DNA of 64,000 bases, taken from the NCBI GenBank assembly GCA_963754305.1, contig CAVWFR010000011.1, positions 124,001 through 188,000 of the forward strand, written 5' to 3'. Below are positions 45,831 to 53,773 of this stretch, piece after piece. Every line of letters begins with the position of its first letter. The first letter of the stretch is position 1. The DNA is from DATEDA01 sp963754305 (GTDB taxonomy: Bacteria > Pseudomonadota > Gammaproteobacteria > Burkholderiales > SG8-39). The position numbers and the translations under genes were made by a program. The notes under the pieces were generated by a model, which worked only from the letters and a program-made list of their open reading frames with translations, did no database searches and was not told where the DNA came from.

Positions 45831-45859
45831 GATTCTACCGCGCGCGACGACGTAGAATC
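45831..45859. promoter_or_regulatory. Mirrored -10 elements between DUF1015 and DUF1840 genes
   Basis: GATTCTAC (45831-45838) and GTAGAATC (45852-45859) are perfect inverted copies 13 bases apart, giving a TAGAAT -10 for each divergent gene. The plus-strand -10 lies only 6 bases before the DUF1840 ATG, so that transcript would be nearly leaderless. The -35 elements are not clear. Confidence 0.45.
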
Positions 45860-45864
45860 GCGGG

Positions 45865-46158
45865 ATGCTCATACGATTCGACAGCAAAGTCGGCGGGTTC
45901 ACGATGTTCGGCGATATCGCGTTGACCCTTCTGAAGGCGATGGGGCACAGCGGTGCGGTCCCGAGCGCGCTGCTGGCCAAGGACATCCCCGCCGCGCTCA
46001 AGCGGCTCGAGGCAACGCTCGCCGCGGCGCCCGTCCCAGCGGACGACGAGGCGGGCAAGGAGGCGAAGGTTTCGCTCCGCCAGCGCGCATATCCGCTGAT
46101 CGACCTCCTCGAGCGCGCGGCGAAGGCGGGCGCCGACGTCGTCTGGGAGCAGGGGTAG
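45865..46158 (+). CDS. DUF1840 family protein
   Basis: The 97-aa protein begins MLIRFDSKVGGFTMFGDIA and continues with a helical region LLKAMGHSGAVPSALLAKDI and a C-terminal LRQRAYPLIDLLERAAK. This is the complete DUF1840 pattern, a small cytosolic family restricted mostly to betaproteobacteria. The function is unknown. It supports the taxonomic placement. Confidence 0.9.
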   Translation: MLIRFDSKVGGFTMFGDIALTLLKAMGHSGAVPSALLAKDIPAALKRLEATLAAAPVPADDEAGKEAKVSLRQRAYPLIDLLERAAKAGADVVWEQG

Positions 46159-46355
46159 GCCGCGTGCTCGTCCGCTCCTCTCCGAGGTGAGGGTGCCAAG
46201 AGCGGCGCGAACGCGGCGGCGTGGGTCGTGCCGTATCCCCCATCCGCGCCCGTACCACCCCGCTTGGCCACCGCGTCGGTCGCGGCTTACGATTCCGGCT
46301 TCACGATTTCAGGTTTACGATCTGCGCCCAACACCCCCACTCCCGGAGAATCCCC
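46159..46355. other. Non-coding gap, no gene seen (197 bases)
   Basis: This gap between the DUF1840 gene and the VOC gene holds no convincing gene or RNA. Its second half is locally less GC-rich (around 46285-46335) and has three ACGAT-containing stretches, so the promoter of the downstream pair probably lies there. A GGAGA ribosome site sits 7 bases before GTG 46356. Confidence 0.5.
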
Positions 46356-46832
46356 GTGCCCGTCACCGAGCTGAACCACTACTTCGTCCGCGCCAACGAC
46401 CTCGAGGCGACCAAGCGGTTCTACTGCGAAGTGCTGGGCTTCGAGGTGATGAAGCGGCCGGATTTTCCCTTCCCCGGCTACTGGCTGGGCGTGAACGGCA
46501 AGATCCAGGTCCACATGGGCCCGCACGGCATCCCGAACTCGGAGCTGTACTACCTCGGCACGACGCCGAAGTCGGCTACCGATAACACCGGGGTCGTCGA
46601 TCACATCGCGTTTCTCGCGACCGAGCCGGACAAGTTCAACCAGCGGTTCGAGGACCAGGGTCTCGCGTGCCGCAAGCGCTACTTCCCCGAGTTCCAGCTC
46701 TATCAGATGTTCGTCAAGGATCCGGACGGGCTCACCGTCGAGCTGAACTTCTTCGGCATGGGCGAGGAGCCGAGCTGGGGCCAGAGCGAGAACTACGCCG
46801 ACATGGTGCGCGCGCCGGAGACGATGAAGTGA
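46356..46832 (+). CDS. VOC-family glyoxalase/dioxygenase-like protein
   Basis: The protein has 158 aa from GTG 46356 with a GGAGA site upstream. Two beta-alpha-beta-beta-beta modules carry metal ligands His8 (ELNHYFVRANDLEATKRFYC), His83 (VVDHIAF) and Glu129 (LTVELNF). These are the three ligands of extradiol dioxygenases and related VOC enzymes. The short length fits a single-pair dioxygenase or isomerase. Its stop overlaps the following flavoenzyme (GTGA), so the two may act together on an aromatic or cyclic compound. Confidence 0.87.
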   Translation: MPVTELNHYFVRANDLEATKRFYCEVLGFEVMKRPDFPFPGYWLGVNGKIQVHMGPHGIPNSELYYLGTTPKSATDNTGVVDHIAFLATEPDKFNQRFEDQGLACRKRYFPEFQLYQMFVKDPDGLTVELNFFGMGEEPSWGQSENYADMVRAPETMK

Positions 46833-48037
46833 ACGCACCGGGTCTCGCGAGCACGGGCTTCGCGCAGGTCGGCTATGCCGAGGCGCTCGAACGCGCGCGC
46901 GGGCTGGTCCCGGCGCTCCGGGAGCGGGCGACGCGCGGCGACGAAGCGCGCCGGATGCTTCCCGAGACCGAGGCCGACCTCCACCGTACCGGGCTCTTCC
47001 GCTTCGTCCAGCCCAAGCGCTACGGCGGCATGGAGCTCGACTTCGTGTCCATGGTGGAGGTTCCCGCGGAGATCGGCCGCGGCTGCGCCTCGACCGCCTG
47101 GAACGTCGGCAACCTCGCCATCCACCATTGGATGCTCGCGCTCTACGACGAGCGGGCGCAGGACGAGGTGTGGGGGCCGAATCCGGACGCGCTGATCGCC
47201 TCCGGCATCGCCTTCCCGCAAGGACAGGCGCGCAAGGCAGACGGCGGCTTCGTGCTGGGCGGCCACTGGAATTTCTCGAGCGGGGTCGACCCGTCCGAGT
47301 GGAACATGCTCGCCGCGACGGTGCGCGACGGCGAGCGGGTCACCGGCTACCGAATGTGCCTGGTGCACCGCTCGGAGTACGAGATCGTCGACGACTGGAA
47401 CGTGCTCGGCATGCGCGCGACCGGGTCGAAATCGGTGCACGCGAAGGACGTGTTCGTCCCCGAGCATCGCGCGCTCGACATGCTCCTCTGCCGCGGCGGC
47501 GCAGGTTTCCCGGGCGCGCGCGTGAACCCGAACCCGCTCTACCAGATCCCGATCACGACGCTCGGCTCGCACTGCCTCGTCGGTGCGGCGCTCGGCAACG
47601 CGCAGGCCGCGCTCGACATGACGTGCGAGGCCGTCAAGGCGCGCAGCACGAGCTACACCGCGGTGCGGATGCGCGACTTCCAGGCGGTGCAGCTGCGGGT
47701 GGGTGCGGCGGGGGCGCGGATCGAGGCGGCGCGCGCGCTGTTCCTCGCCGACTGCTATGAAGGGCAGCGGTTCGCCGCCGCCGGACGCAGCATGGATCTC
47801 GAGCAGAAGCTCCGCGTGAAGCGCAATGTCGCCTACGCCGTGCAGCTCTGCACCGAAGCCGTCGATCTCCTGCATGCGATGGCCGGGGCGAACGGCATCT
47901 ACGACACCTACCCGATCCAGCGCAGCTTCCGCGACGCGCATTCGCTCGGCGCGCATATCGGATTCGCGTTCGACGCGCACGGCTCGAACTGGGGCCTGGT
48001 CGCGCTGGGCGGCGAGTTCGCAAGCCCGACGCTCTAG
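46829..48037 (+). CDS. Acyl-CoA dehydrogenase-fold flavin monooxygenase (HpaB/HsaA-like group D)
   Basis: The 402-aa protein starts at GTG 46829. It has an N-terminal RYGGMELDFVSMVEVPAEIG segment, GCASTAWNVGNLAIH and WNFSSGVDPSEWNM, then WNVLGMRATGSKSVHAKDVFV. These are diagnostic for two-component group D monooxygenases (HsaA, HpaB-like, DszC). The acyl-CoA dehydrogenase catalytic Glu is absent. Such enzymes hydroxylate phenols or sulfur compounds with reduced flavin from a separate reductase, which is not seen nearby. Coupling to a VOC protein suggests an oxygenase-plus-dioxygenase pair. Confidence 0.87.
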   Translation: MNAPGLASTGFAQVGYAEALERARGLVPALRERATRGDEARRMLPETEADLHRTGLFRFVQPKRYGGMELDFVSMVEVPAEIGRGCASTAWNVGNLAIHHWMLALYDERAQDEVWGPNPDALIASGIAFPQGQARKADGGFVLGGHWNFSSGVDPSEWNMLAATVRDGERVTGYRMCLVHRSEYEIVDDWNVLGMRATGSKSVHAKDVFVPEHRALDMLLCRGGAGFPGARVNPNPLYQIPITTLGSHCLVGAALGNAQAALDMTCEAVKARSTSYTAVRMRDFQAVQLRVGAAGARIEAARALFLADCYEGQRFAAAGRSMDLEQKLRVKRNVAYAVQLCTEAVDLLHAMAGANGIYDTYPIQRSFRDAHSLGAHIGFAFDAHGSNWGLVALGGEFASPTL

Positions 48038-48062
48038 AGGTGCCCGCGCGGGGGCGGGGCCG

Positions 48063-48743
48063 ATGGACCCGATCGCCCACCTGACGGTCGCGACGCTGTG
48101 CTTTCTCGGCGCGCATTTCGTGCCGAGCACACCCCTCCGCGCGACGCTCGTCAAGGCACTGAGCGAACGCGGCTATCTCGGCGCGTACTCGTTCGTCGCG
48201 TTCGCCGCGCTCGGGTGGATGATCTGGGCCTACTCGAGGGCCCCGGTCCAGCCGGTGTGGCAGGTGCCCGGCGTGCGGCTCTTGCCGCTCGCCGTGATGC
48301 CCTTTGCGCTGATCCTGCTCGCCGCGAGCCTGACCACGCGCAATCCGACCGCGGTCGGCCAGAGCGGCGCGCTCAAGGCCGCCGAACCCGCGCGCGGGAT
48401 CATCCGCGTCACGCGCCACCCGCTCATGTGGGGCGTCATGCTCTGGGCCGGGGTCCACATCCTGGCCCGCGGCGACCTCGCGTCGCTCGTCTTCTTCGGC
48501 GGCTTCCTGGCGCTCGCCGGGATCGGCAGCGTGTTGATCGACGCACGGAAAGCCGACAGCCTGGGCGACGAGTGGCGAAAGTTCGCCGCGGTGACGTCGA
48601 ACGTGCCGTTCGGCGCGATCGTCGACGGCCGCAACCGCCTCGTCTTGAGCGAAATCGGGTGGAAAAGGGCAGGCTTGGGGCTCGCGCTCTATGCCGCGCT
48701 CGTGTTCGCGCATCCCCTTCTCTTCGGCGCCAGGGCGTACTGA
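48063..48743 (+). CDS. NnrU family membrane protein
   Basis: The 226-aa membrane protein has about six hydrophobic segments and the NnrU landmarks RVTRHPLMWGVMLWAGVHIL (with the HPLMWG pattern), ARKADSLGDEWRKF and a final transmembrane stretch AALVFAHPLLFG. NnrU is named for nitric-oxide-related gene clusters but is widespread with unknown biochemical function. It starts 25 bases after the flavoenzyme stop. Confidence 0.87.
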   Translation: MDPIAHLTVATLCFLGAHFVPSTPLRATLVKALSERGYLGAYSFVAFAALGWMIWAYSRAPVQPVWQVPGVRLLPLAVMPFALILLAASLTTRNPTAVGQSGALKAAEPARGIIRVTRHPLMWGVMLWAGVHILARGDLASLVFFGGFLALAGIGSVLIDARKADSLGDEWRKFAAVTSNVPFGAIVDGRNRLVLSEIGWKRAGLGLALYAALVFAHPLLFGARAY

Positions 48744-48881
48744 CCCGGCGCGTTTCGCCAGCCGGAATTTCCGGGTGGAACGCGCAATGCGGGCGGGCCG
48801 AGTTCACGGTTCCGCTCGTCCGGCGCTGCGCGCTGGCCCCCACTTTGCGTCGGGTAACGGGTTTTCCCGGAGCACGAGCGA

Positions 48882-49550
48882 GTGTCGGAGGGTCGTACGC
48901 CGGTCGGGACGCAACGCGGCTTCACGCTCGTGGAGGTGGCGATGTCGATGCTCGTGATCGCCTCGTTCCTCGCGCTGATAATGACGTTTGCAGCAATGGT
49001 CCGTCAGGCGAACTCGATGGAGCTGAAGGCGACGCTGGCCGGCGTCGAAGCCGCGACGGCGCTGTACCGCGACCGGTATCGCAGCGTTCCCGGCGACGAT
49101 CCGGTCGCCGCCGCGCGCTGGCTGGGCAACAAGAACGGGAACGGCGACGGGCTGCTCGGCGGCAGATTCGACGACCCGGCACCGGCCGATCCCGCGAGCC
49201 TCGTGGTCGACGCGGCCGCGGGCGAAACGCTCGCGTTCTGGTGGCATCTGCGCGCGTCCGGACTGATCCCCGGTCCGGCGCAGGGTCCGGGCGCGGCGTC
49301 GCAGCCCACCGTCGCGCTGGGAGCGTTCGTCGGCGTCCAGTCGACGGCGCTCGGCCTCACCGGCCCCGTGGCGTGCGTGGCCGGGATGTCGCGGGAAGCG
49401 GCGCTGGTCCTCGATACGCAGCTCGACGATGGCCGTATGGAGTCCGGCTCGATTCGGGCCGCTGGCGGCAGTCTCGCCGCGCCCGATCCTGGCGCCGAAA
49501 AGTTCGTCGTCTGCCGCACGCTCGCCGCGGTGGCCAACGGCGCCCCTTGA
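48882..49550 (+). CDS. Lone type IV prepilin-like protein
   Basis: The protein has 222 aa from GTG 48882. A 13-residue leader ending in Gly is followed by FTLVEVAMSMLVIASFLALI, the prepilin peptidase cleavage motif (Gly13/Phe14 with Glu18) and hydrophobic helix. A globular domain then has YRDRYRSVPGDDP, GNKNGNGDGLLGG and two Cys near the end (VACVAGMS, FVVCRT), perhaps a C-terminal disulfide. This is a typical major or minor pilin build. No pilus assembly gene is adjacent, so it is an orphan. Confidence 0.85.
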   Translation: MSEGRTPVGTQRGFTLVEVAMSMLVIASFLALIMTFAAMVRQANSMELKATLAGVEAATALYRDRYRSVPGDDPVAAARWLGNKNGNGDGLLGGRFDDPAPADPASLVVDAAAGETLAFWWHLRASGLIPGPAQGPGAASQPTVALGAFVGVQSTALGLTGPVACVAGMSREAALVLDTQLDDGRMESGSIRAAGGSLAAPDPGAEKFVVCRTLAAVANGAP

Positions 49551-49578
49551 ACCGGACGGCGCGCGCGCGCCTCTTTCC

Positions 49579-49599
49579 GAACCGCAGCGCCCGCGGTTC
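49579..49599. terminator. Hairpin between converging genes
   Basis: GAACCGC (49579-49585) and GCGGTTC (49593-49599) form a perfect 7-bp stem with a 7-base loop in the gap between the prepilin gene and the convergent Ap4A phosphorylase gene. No T-run follows, so a terminator role is plausible but unproved. Confidence 0.4.
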
Positions 49600-49653
49600 A
49601 CGCCCGCGGCACTTCCGCGACCGATCGGCGGCGCGCGAGGAAGCTTCGAGAAG

Positions 49654-50580
49654 TTAGCCGGGCGCGCCGATCGCGACCGCCCGCAGCGCCTTCATCGGCC
49701 CCGCGTCGCTCAGGTCGCGCAGCTCGTCCTCGTCGCGCACGAGGAGTGCACCGGCGAAGCCGAGCGCGTTTACGGAGAGCGTGCCGAAGCGCGCTCGCGA
49801 CCTCGGCACGGTGAGCATCCAGCGGCGCGTGACGAGCAGGTTGTAGGGCGCGGCGAGCGCCTGCTCGTCGTTGGCGGCGCGCGGTGCATCGTCGTCGATG
49901 ACGCGGGTCGCCGCGAGGTGCGCGGCGTAGAGCTCCTCGAGCCGCTCGGCCGCGCGCAGCGGGTCGTCGGACGGCTCGAGCAGCGAGAAGGCGTTGCGGA
50001 ACGGCAGCTGCAGCAGGCGCGAGGCGTTGCCGCTCGCTGCCCAACGGTCGAACACCGCCTCGACCGGCACCGCCCAGGGCCCGGCGTCGAGCGGCAGGGG
50101 GACGAGCTGCAGGTGCTTTTGCGGCTGGCTCGCGCCGGCCTCCCGCCCGCCGTTGTAGAACGCAAGCCCGTCGATCTCCGCGAGACACCGGGCGAGCGCC
50201 GTGAAGTCGTCGCGGTCGAGCAGCGCCGCTTGCGGCGCCGACCGCCTGGTCACGATGAGCAGGTGGTTCGGGACCACCGGATACTTGTTCAACACGCCGA
50301 TGTGGGTGCTCGACACGTCCCCGACCGTAAGCGCCGGCTCGGGCGGAAAGAGCGCACTGTCGCCCGCCCCCTTGTCAAGGGGGCTCGCCAGCGCGAGCGC
50401 GCGGGGCGGTTTCGCGGGAGCCGACAAACTTCTCCCCTTCGCTTCGCTTGCCGACTCCCCCGACGACGCGGCGCGGCGCCGCACGACGAACCGTACGCCG
50501 GCATCCTCGAGGTAGCTCGCTTCGGTCGCGATCGGTTCCAGCGCGCCCGCGGCGAGCGCCTCGCGCGTGCGGGTGGTCAC
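49654..50580 (-). CDS. ATP adenylyltransferase (Ap4A phosphorylase) with in-frame repeat insertion
   Basis: The 308-aa protein belongs to the HIT-like Ap4A phosphorylase group. The catalytic block is NGGREAGASQPQKHLQLVPL; the usual first His of HxHxQ is Gln154, but His156 (the nucleophile) and Gln158 are present. Two diagnostic stretches are VGDVSSTHIGVLNKYPVVPNHLLIV and the C-terminal NLLVTRRWMLTVPRS. Residues about 38-76 (EAKGRSLSAPAKPPR and nearby) are a low-complexity insert that matches a palindromic DNA repeat at 50353-50469. The enzyme cleaves diadenosine tetraphosphate. Start ATG 50580. Confidence 0.85.
   Translation of the reverse strand: MTTRTREALAAGALEPIATEASYLEDAGVRFVVRRRAASSGESASEAKGRSLSAPAKPPRALALASPLDKGAGDSALFPPEPALTVGDVSSTHIGVLNKYPVVPNHLLIVTRRSAPQAALLDRDDFTALARCLAEIDGLAFYNGGREAGASQPQKHLQLVPLPLDAGPWAVPVEAVFDRWAASGNASRLLQLPFRNAFSLLEPSDDPLRAAERLEELYAAHLAATRVIDDDAPRAANDEQALAAPYNLLVTRRWMLTVPRSRARFGTLSVNALGFAGALLVRDEDELRDLSDAGPMKALRAVAIGAPG
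50353..50469. repeat. Repeat-like insertion with a perfect palindrome inside the Ap4A phosphorylase gene
   Basis: It contains CCCCCTTGTCAAGGGGG (50367-50383), an 8-bp stem around one base, and a CTTCGCTTCGCTTGCC stretch. It adds about 39 residues without a stop. The layout (CCCCCTT palindrome plus a tract with the look of CGCTGCGCTC repeats) resembles the elements at 3214 and 5455 in uvrA, although the exact sequence differs. Confidence 0.55.
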
Positions 50581-50593
50581 GGCCTGCCACAGC

Positions 50594-52126
50594 TCAGAAA
50601 TCGGCTGCCTCCTCCGCGGTCGCGTGCACGGCGCGCCGTTGCTGGCGGCGGTGCTGCCAGATCGCCGCGACGACCGACGCCACGGAGAGGACGAGCAGCG
50701 TGCCCGAGATCGGCCGTGTCAGGAAGAGCCACGGATCGGCATCGGTCATGATCGCCCGGACGAGATTGGTCTCGATCTGGTCGCCGAGGATGACCCCGAG
50801 GATGAACGGTGCGAGCGGGAACCCGAGCTTCACCATCAGATAGCCGAGCACCCCGAAGACAGCGAGGACGTAGACGTTGCCGACGGTGTTGTTGAGCGCG
50901 TAGGCGCCGACGACGCAGAGCACGAGCACGATCGGGAACAGCACCCATTTCGGCACCGTCACGATGTGCAGCATCCAGCGCACCCCCACCCACAGGATGA
51001 GCAATACGACGGCGTGCGCGAGGATGTACGCCGCGAACATCCCGTACGCGAGCTGGGTGTTCTGGGCGATGAAGAGCGGTCCCGACTGGATGCCGTGGAT
51101 GGTCAGCGCGCCGAGCATCACCGCGGTGACCGCGTCCCCGGGGATGCCGAAGGCCATGATCGTCACGAGCGACCCGGCGACGTTGGCGTTGTTCGACGCC
51201 TCCGAGGCGATGATGCCTTCGGGCACGCCGGTGCCGAACTTCTCCGGATGGCGCGAGAACTTCTTCGCCTGGTCGTAGGCGAGCATGTTGGCGGCGCTCC
51301 CGCCGATCGCCGGCAGCACGCCGATCACGAGCCCGATGAACGATGCCCAGAGCAACAGGAACGGCCGCGACAGGATCTCCCACAGCACCTTGCCGTGCGA
51401 GACTGCGAGCCTGACCGCGCGGTCGACCTCGCCGCCGACGGACGCGGCGCCGCCCATGCGCTCCACCTCCGACATGATCTGGCCGAATGCGAACACGCCG
51501 ATCAGCACCGGCAGGAACGAGATGCCGCCCTCGATGAAGTCGATCCCGAGCGTGAGCCGCGGCTGCCCGAGCACCGGGTCGCCGCCGAGCACGGTGACCA
51601 CGAGCCCGAGCGCGCCGCTGAGGAGCCCCTTTGCCAACGACGATTCCACGAGCCCGGCGACCATCGACAGCGCGAGGACGAACAGCGAGAAGTATTCCCA
51701 GGGTCCGAACTGCAGCGCGAACCGGGCGAGCGGCCCGGTGGCCCCGACGAGCACGACCGCGCCGAGCAGTCCGCCGAGGATCGACGCCCAGATGCCGAGC
51801 CAGAGCGCGCGACCGGGCTCGCCCTTGCGCGCCATGGGGTAACCATCGAACGTCGTCGCCACCGCCGACGGCTTGCCGGGGATGCCGAGCAGGCACGAGG
51901 TGATCAGCCCGCCGGTCTCACCACCCACGTAGACGCCGATCATCGCCGCGAGTCCCTGCAGCGGCTCCAGCCCGAACGTGAACGGCAGCACGACGATCAC
52001 CGTCAGCGTGATGGTGATCCCGGGCAGCGCGCCGCCGACCACGCCGACGAGCGTGCCGATGACGAGCGGCACGAGGTACTTCCACGCGAGGACGTTGACG
52101 ATGCCGGCGGCGAGGAGCTCGTACAT
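50594..52126 (-). CDS. tctA: Tripartite tricarboxylate transporter large permease TctA
   Basis: The protein has 510 aa from ATG 52126 (GTG 52138 is an alternative). It has about 11-12 membrane segments with the family motifs LVGVVGGALPGI near the N-terminus, GETGGLITSCLLGIPGKPSA and EGIIASEASNNANVAGSL. YDQAKKFSRHPEKFG and a late ILGVILGDQIETNL are also typical. It performs proton- or sodium-coupled import with TctB and a Bug receptor. TctB and Bug lie directly upstream, so this is the only complete tripartite system in the window. Confidence 0.95.
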   Translation of the reverse strand: MYELLAAGIVNVLAWKYLVPLVIGTLVGVVGGALPGITITLTVIVVLPFTFGLEPLQGLAAMIGVYVGGETGGLITSCLLGIPGKPSAVATTFDGYPMARKGEPGRALWLGIWASILGGLLGAVVLVGATGPLARFALQFGPWEYFSLFVLALSMVAGLVESSLAKGLLSGALGLVVTVLGGDPVLGQPRLTLGIDFIEGGISFLPVLIGVFAFGQIMSEVERMGGAASVGGEVDRAVRLAVSHGKVLWEILSRPFLLLWASFIGLVIGVLPAIGGSAANMLAYDQAKKFSRHPEKFGTGVPEGIIASEASNNANVAGSLVTIMAFGIPGDAVTAVMLGALTIHGIQSGPLFIAQNTQLAYGMFAAYILAHAVVLLILWVGVRWMLHIVTVPKWVLFPIVLVLCVVGAYALNNTVGNVYVLAVFGVLGYLMVKLGFPLAPFILGVILGDQIETNLVRAIMTDADPWLFLTRPISGTLLVLSVASVVAAIWQHRRQQRRAVHATAEEAADF

Positions 52127-52244
52127 CTCTATGCCCACCTGAGAACGCGGGTGCAAATCGGAGCGAGGCGGAGGGGTTGGGGCCCCAACACAAGATAACC
52201 CCGCCGCGTCGCTCGGCTTTGCGACCGCCTTGACGGGGGATCTT
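52127..52244. other. Gap between tctB and tctA with a 14-bp perfect palindrome
   Basis: The 118-base gap is long for an operon. It contains GTTGGGGCCCCAAC at 52176-52189 and beside it GGAGCGAGGCGGAGGGGTT, a pattern that looks like another small repeat element. It could be an mRNA processing or attenuating site separating tctB from tctA, or just an inserted repeat. Confidence 0.5.
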
Positions 52245-52730
52245 TTAGAAACCCGTCCATCGTCCGCGCGGCAGGAGCACCTGCAGATAGCGCTCGAACA
52301 CGACGTAGGTGATCGCCGCGGTGAGCAGCGCGAGAGCGACGAGCTTCAGCCAGCTCTTCGCGCCGCGCGGGCGCGTGAGCAGCGCGGCCGCGCCCGCCAC
52401 GTACAGGAACGTCGCGACGCGAAAGCCGAGCCCCGGCAGCACGAGCACGTAGGCGCCGAAGGCGGCGAAGCTCGCGACCACCAGCGCGTAGTTCCGGTGT
52501 CCGTGCGGCTCGCTTGCGGGCTTGCGCTCGACCTTGCCCGCTCGCCGCGCGAGCCAGTCGCCGAGCGCCACGATAAGGGCGAGCGCGGCGGTGACGCCGA
52601 TGACGATCCGCGGATAGAAGCCGGGCCCGATCGGGACGAGCGGATTCTCCTTCAGGCCGAGCGTCAGCCACCAGAGGACGCCGCAGCCCGCGAGGATGAC
52701 GAGCCCCGCCCAGCCGTCGCGGCCGAGCAC
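52245..52730 (-). CDS. tctB: Tripartite tricarboxylate transporter small permease TctB
   Basis: The 161-aa protein has four hydrophobic segments (GLVILAGCGVLWWLTLGL, IVIGVTAALALIVAL, YALVVASFAAFGAYVLVL and a C-terminal ALALLTAAITYVVF) and the typical PLVPIGPGFYPRI after the first. This matches the 4-TM TctB subunit. It follows the Bug receptor by 4 bases and precedes tctA. Confidence 0.93.
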   Translation of the reverse strand: MLGRDGWAGLVILAGCGVLWWLTLGLKENPLVPIGPGFYPRIVIGVTAALALIVALGDWLARRAGKVERKPASEPHGHRNYALVVASFAAFGAYVLVLPGLGFRVATFLYVAGAAALLTRPRGAKSWLKLVALALLTAAITYVVFERYLQVLLPRGRWTGF

Positions 52731-52734
52731 GGGC

Positions 52735-53679
52735 TCAGCGCTTCAAGAGGCCGAGGTCCTTCGCGATCGTCTTGTTCAGCTCGTCGTTCCGCTTGAGCCA
52801 CTCGGCGTATGCCTTGCGGTCGAGGTAGCGGACATCGGTGCCCTGCTTCTTCATCGCTTCCGCGAACGCCGGTTCCTTCGCCGCCGAAGCGCACGCGGAC
52901 TCGAGCTTCGCGATGGCGTCGGCGGGCGTCCCTTTCGGCACCATGAGGCCGCGGCTCACATCGAAGACGACGTTGACGCCGAGCTCCTTCAGCGTCGGGA
53001 CGCTCGGCATCTCGGGACTGCGCTTCTCGGTGGCGATCGCGAGGAACTTGAGCTCGCCCGCGTCGACCTTGCCCTTCTGCGTGAGGTTCGAGTCGGTCAG
53101 GTCGACGTGCCCGCCCAGGATCGCGTTCATGCGCGGCGCGAGGCCTTCGTACGAGACGTACTTGAACTTGATGCCCGCCGACTTCTCGATCAACGCCGGG
53201 AAGAAGTGGCTGGTCGAGGCGAGGGTCGCGCCGACCGAGATCTGTCCCGGACGCGCCTTCGCATCGGCGAGAAGCTCCTGCAGGGTCTTCCACGGCGTCT
53301 TCGGGCTCGCCGTGAGCACCGAAGCGGTGGAGGTGATCAGGCAGATCGGCTCGAAATCTGTGTACTGCACGTCGGCGACGCCGGCGTAGTACGTCGAGTG
53401 GATGTAGTCGTGCACGGCGTAGAGCGTGTAACCGTCGGCGGGGGAGTCCTTGGCCTCCTTCGCGCCTTTGGTGCCCGACGCGCCGCCGATGTTGGCGATC
53501 ACGACCGGCTGGCCGAGGTACTTCTGCATGAGCGGCGCGAACGGCCGGAAGAGGTTGTCGGTATCGCCGCCGGCGGCCCAGGGCACGATCATCTTGATCG
53601 GGCGGTCGGGGTAGGCGGCGAACGATGCCGACGCAGCGAGCGCGGCGGCCGCGCCGAGCGTGACGAGAGCACGGTTCAT
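52735..53679 (-). CDS. Bug-family receptor (5) of the complete Tct system
   Basis: The protein has 314 aa from ATG 53679 with a strong AGGAGG upstream. A signal peptide (about 1-21, LGAAAALAASASFAA) is followed by YPDRPIKMIVPWAAGGDTDNLFR, IANIGGASGTKGAKEAKD and ILGGHVDLTDSNLT. The usual HVPYKG block is altered to YVSYEGLAPRMN, so its ligand contacts differ from the orphan Bug proteins in the gntR run. It probably feeds the adjacent TctAB permease. It diverges from the aspartate-dehydrogenase-like gene. Confidence 0.92.
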   Translation of the reverse strand: MNRALVTLGAAAALAASASFAAYPDRPIKMIVPWAAGGDTDNLFRPFAPLMQKYLGQPVVIANIGGASGTKGAKEAKDSPADGYTLYAVHDYIHSTYYAGVADVQYTDFEPICLITSTASVLTASPKTPWKTLQELLADAKARPGQISVGATLASTSHFFPALIEKSAGIKFKYVSYEGLAPRMNAILGGHVDLTDSNLTQKGKVDAGELKFLAIATEKRSPEMPSVPTLKELGVNVVFDVSRGLMVPKGTPADAIAKLESACASAAKEPAFAEAMKKQGTDVRYLDRKAYAEWLKRNDELNKTIAKDLGLLKR

Positions 53680-53773
53680 GGGTTTTCTTCCTCCTGTGGA
53701 CGGCTGGCCGAAGCGGCGCACGAGTTTACGCCGGGGCCGGTAACTCGGGCAAACCGCGTGGCAGAATCCGCGC

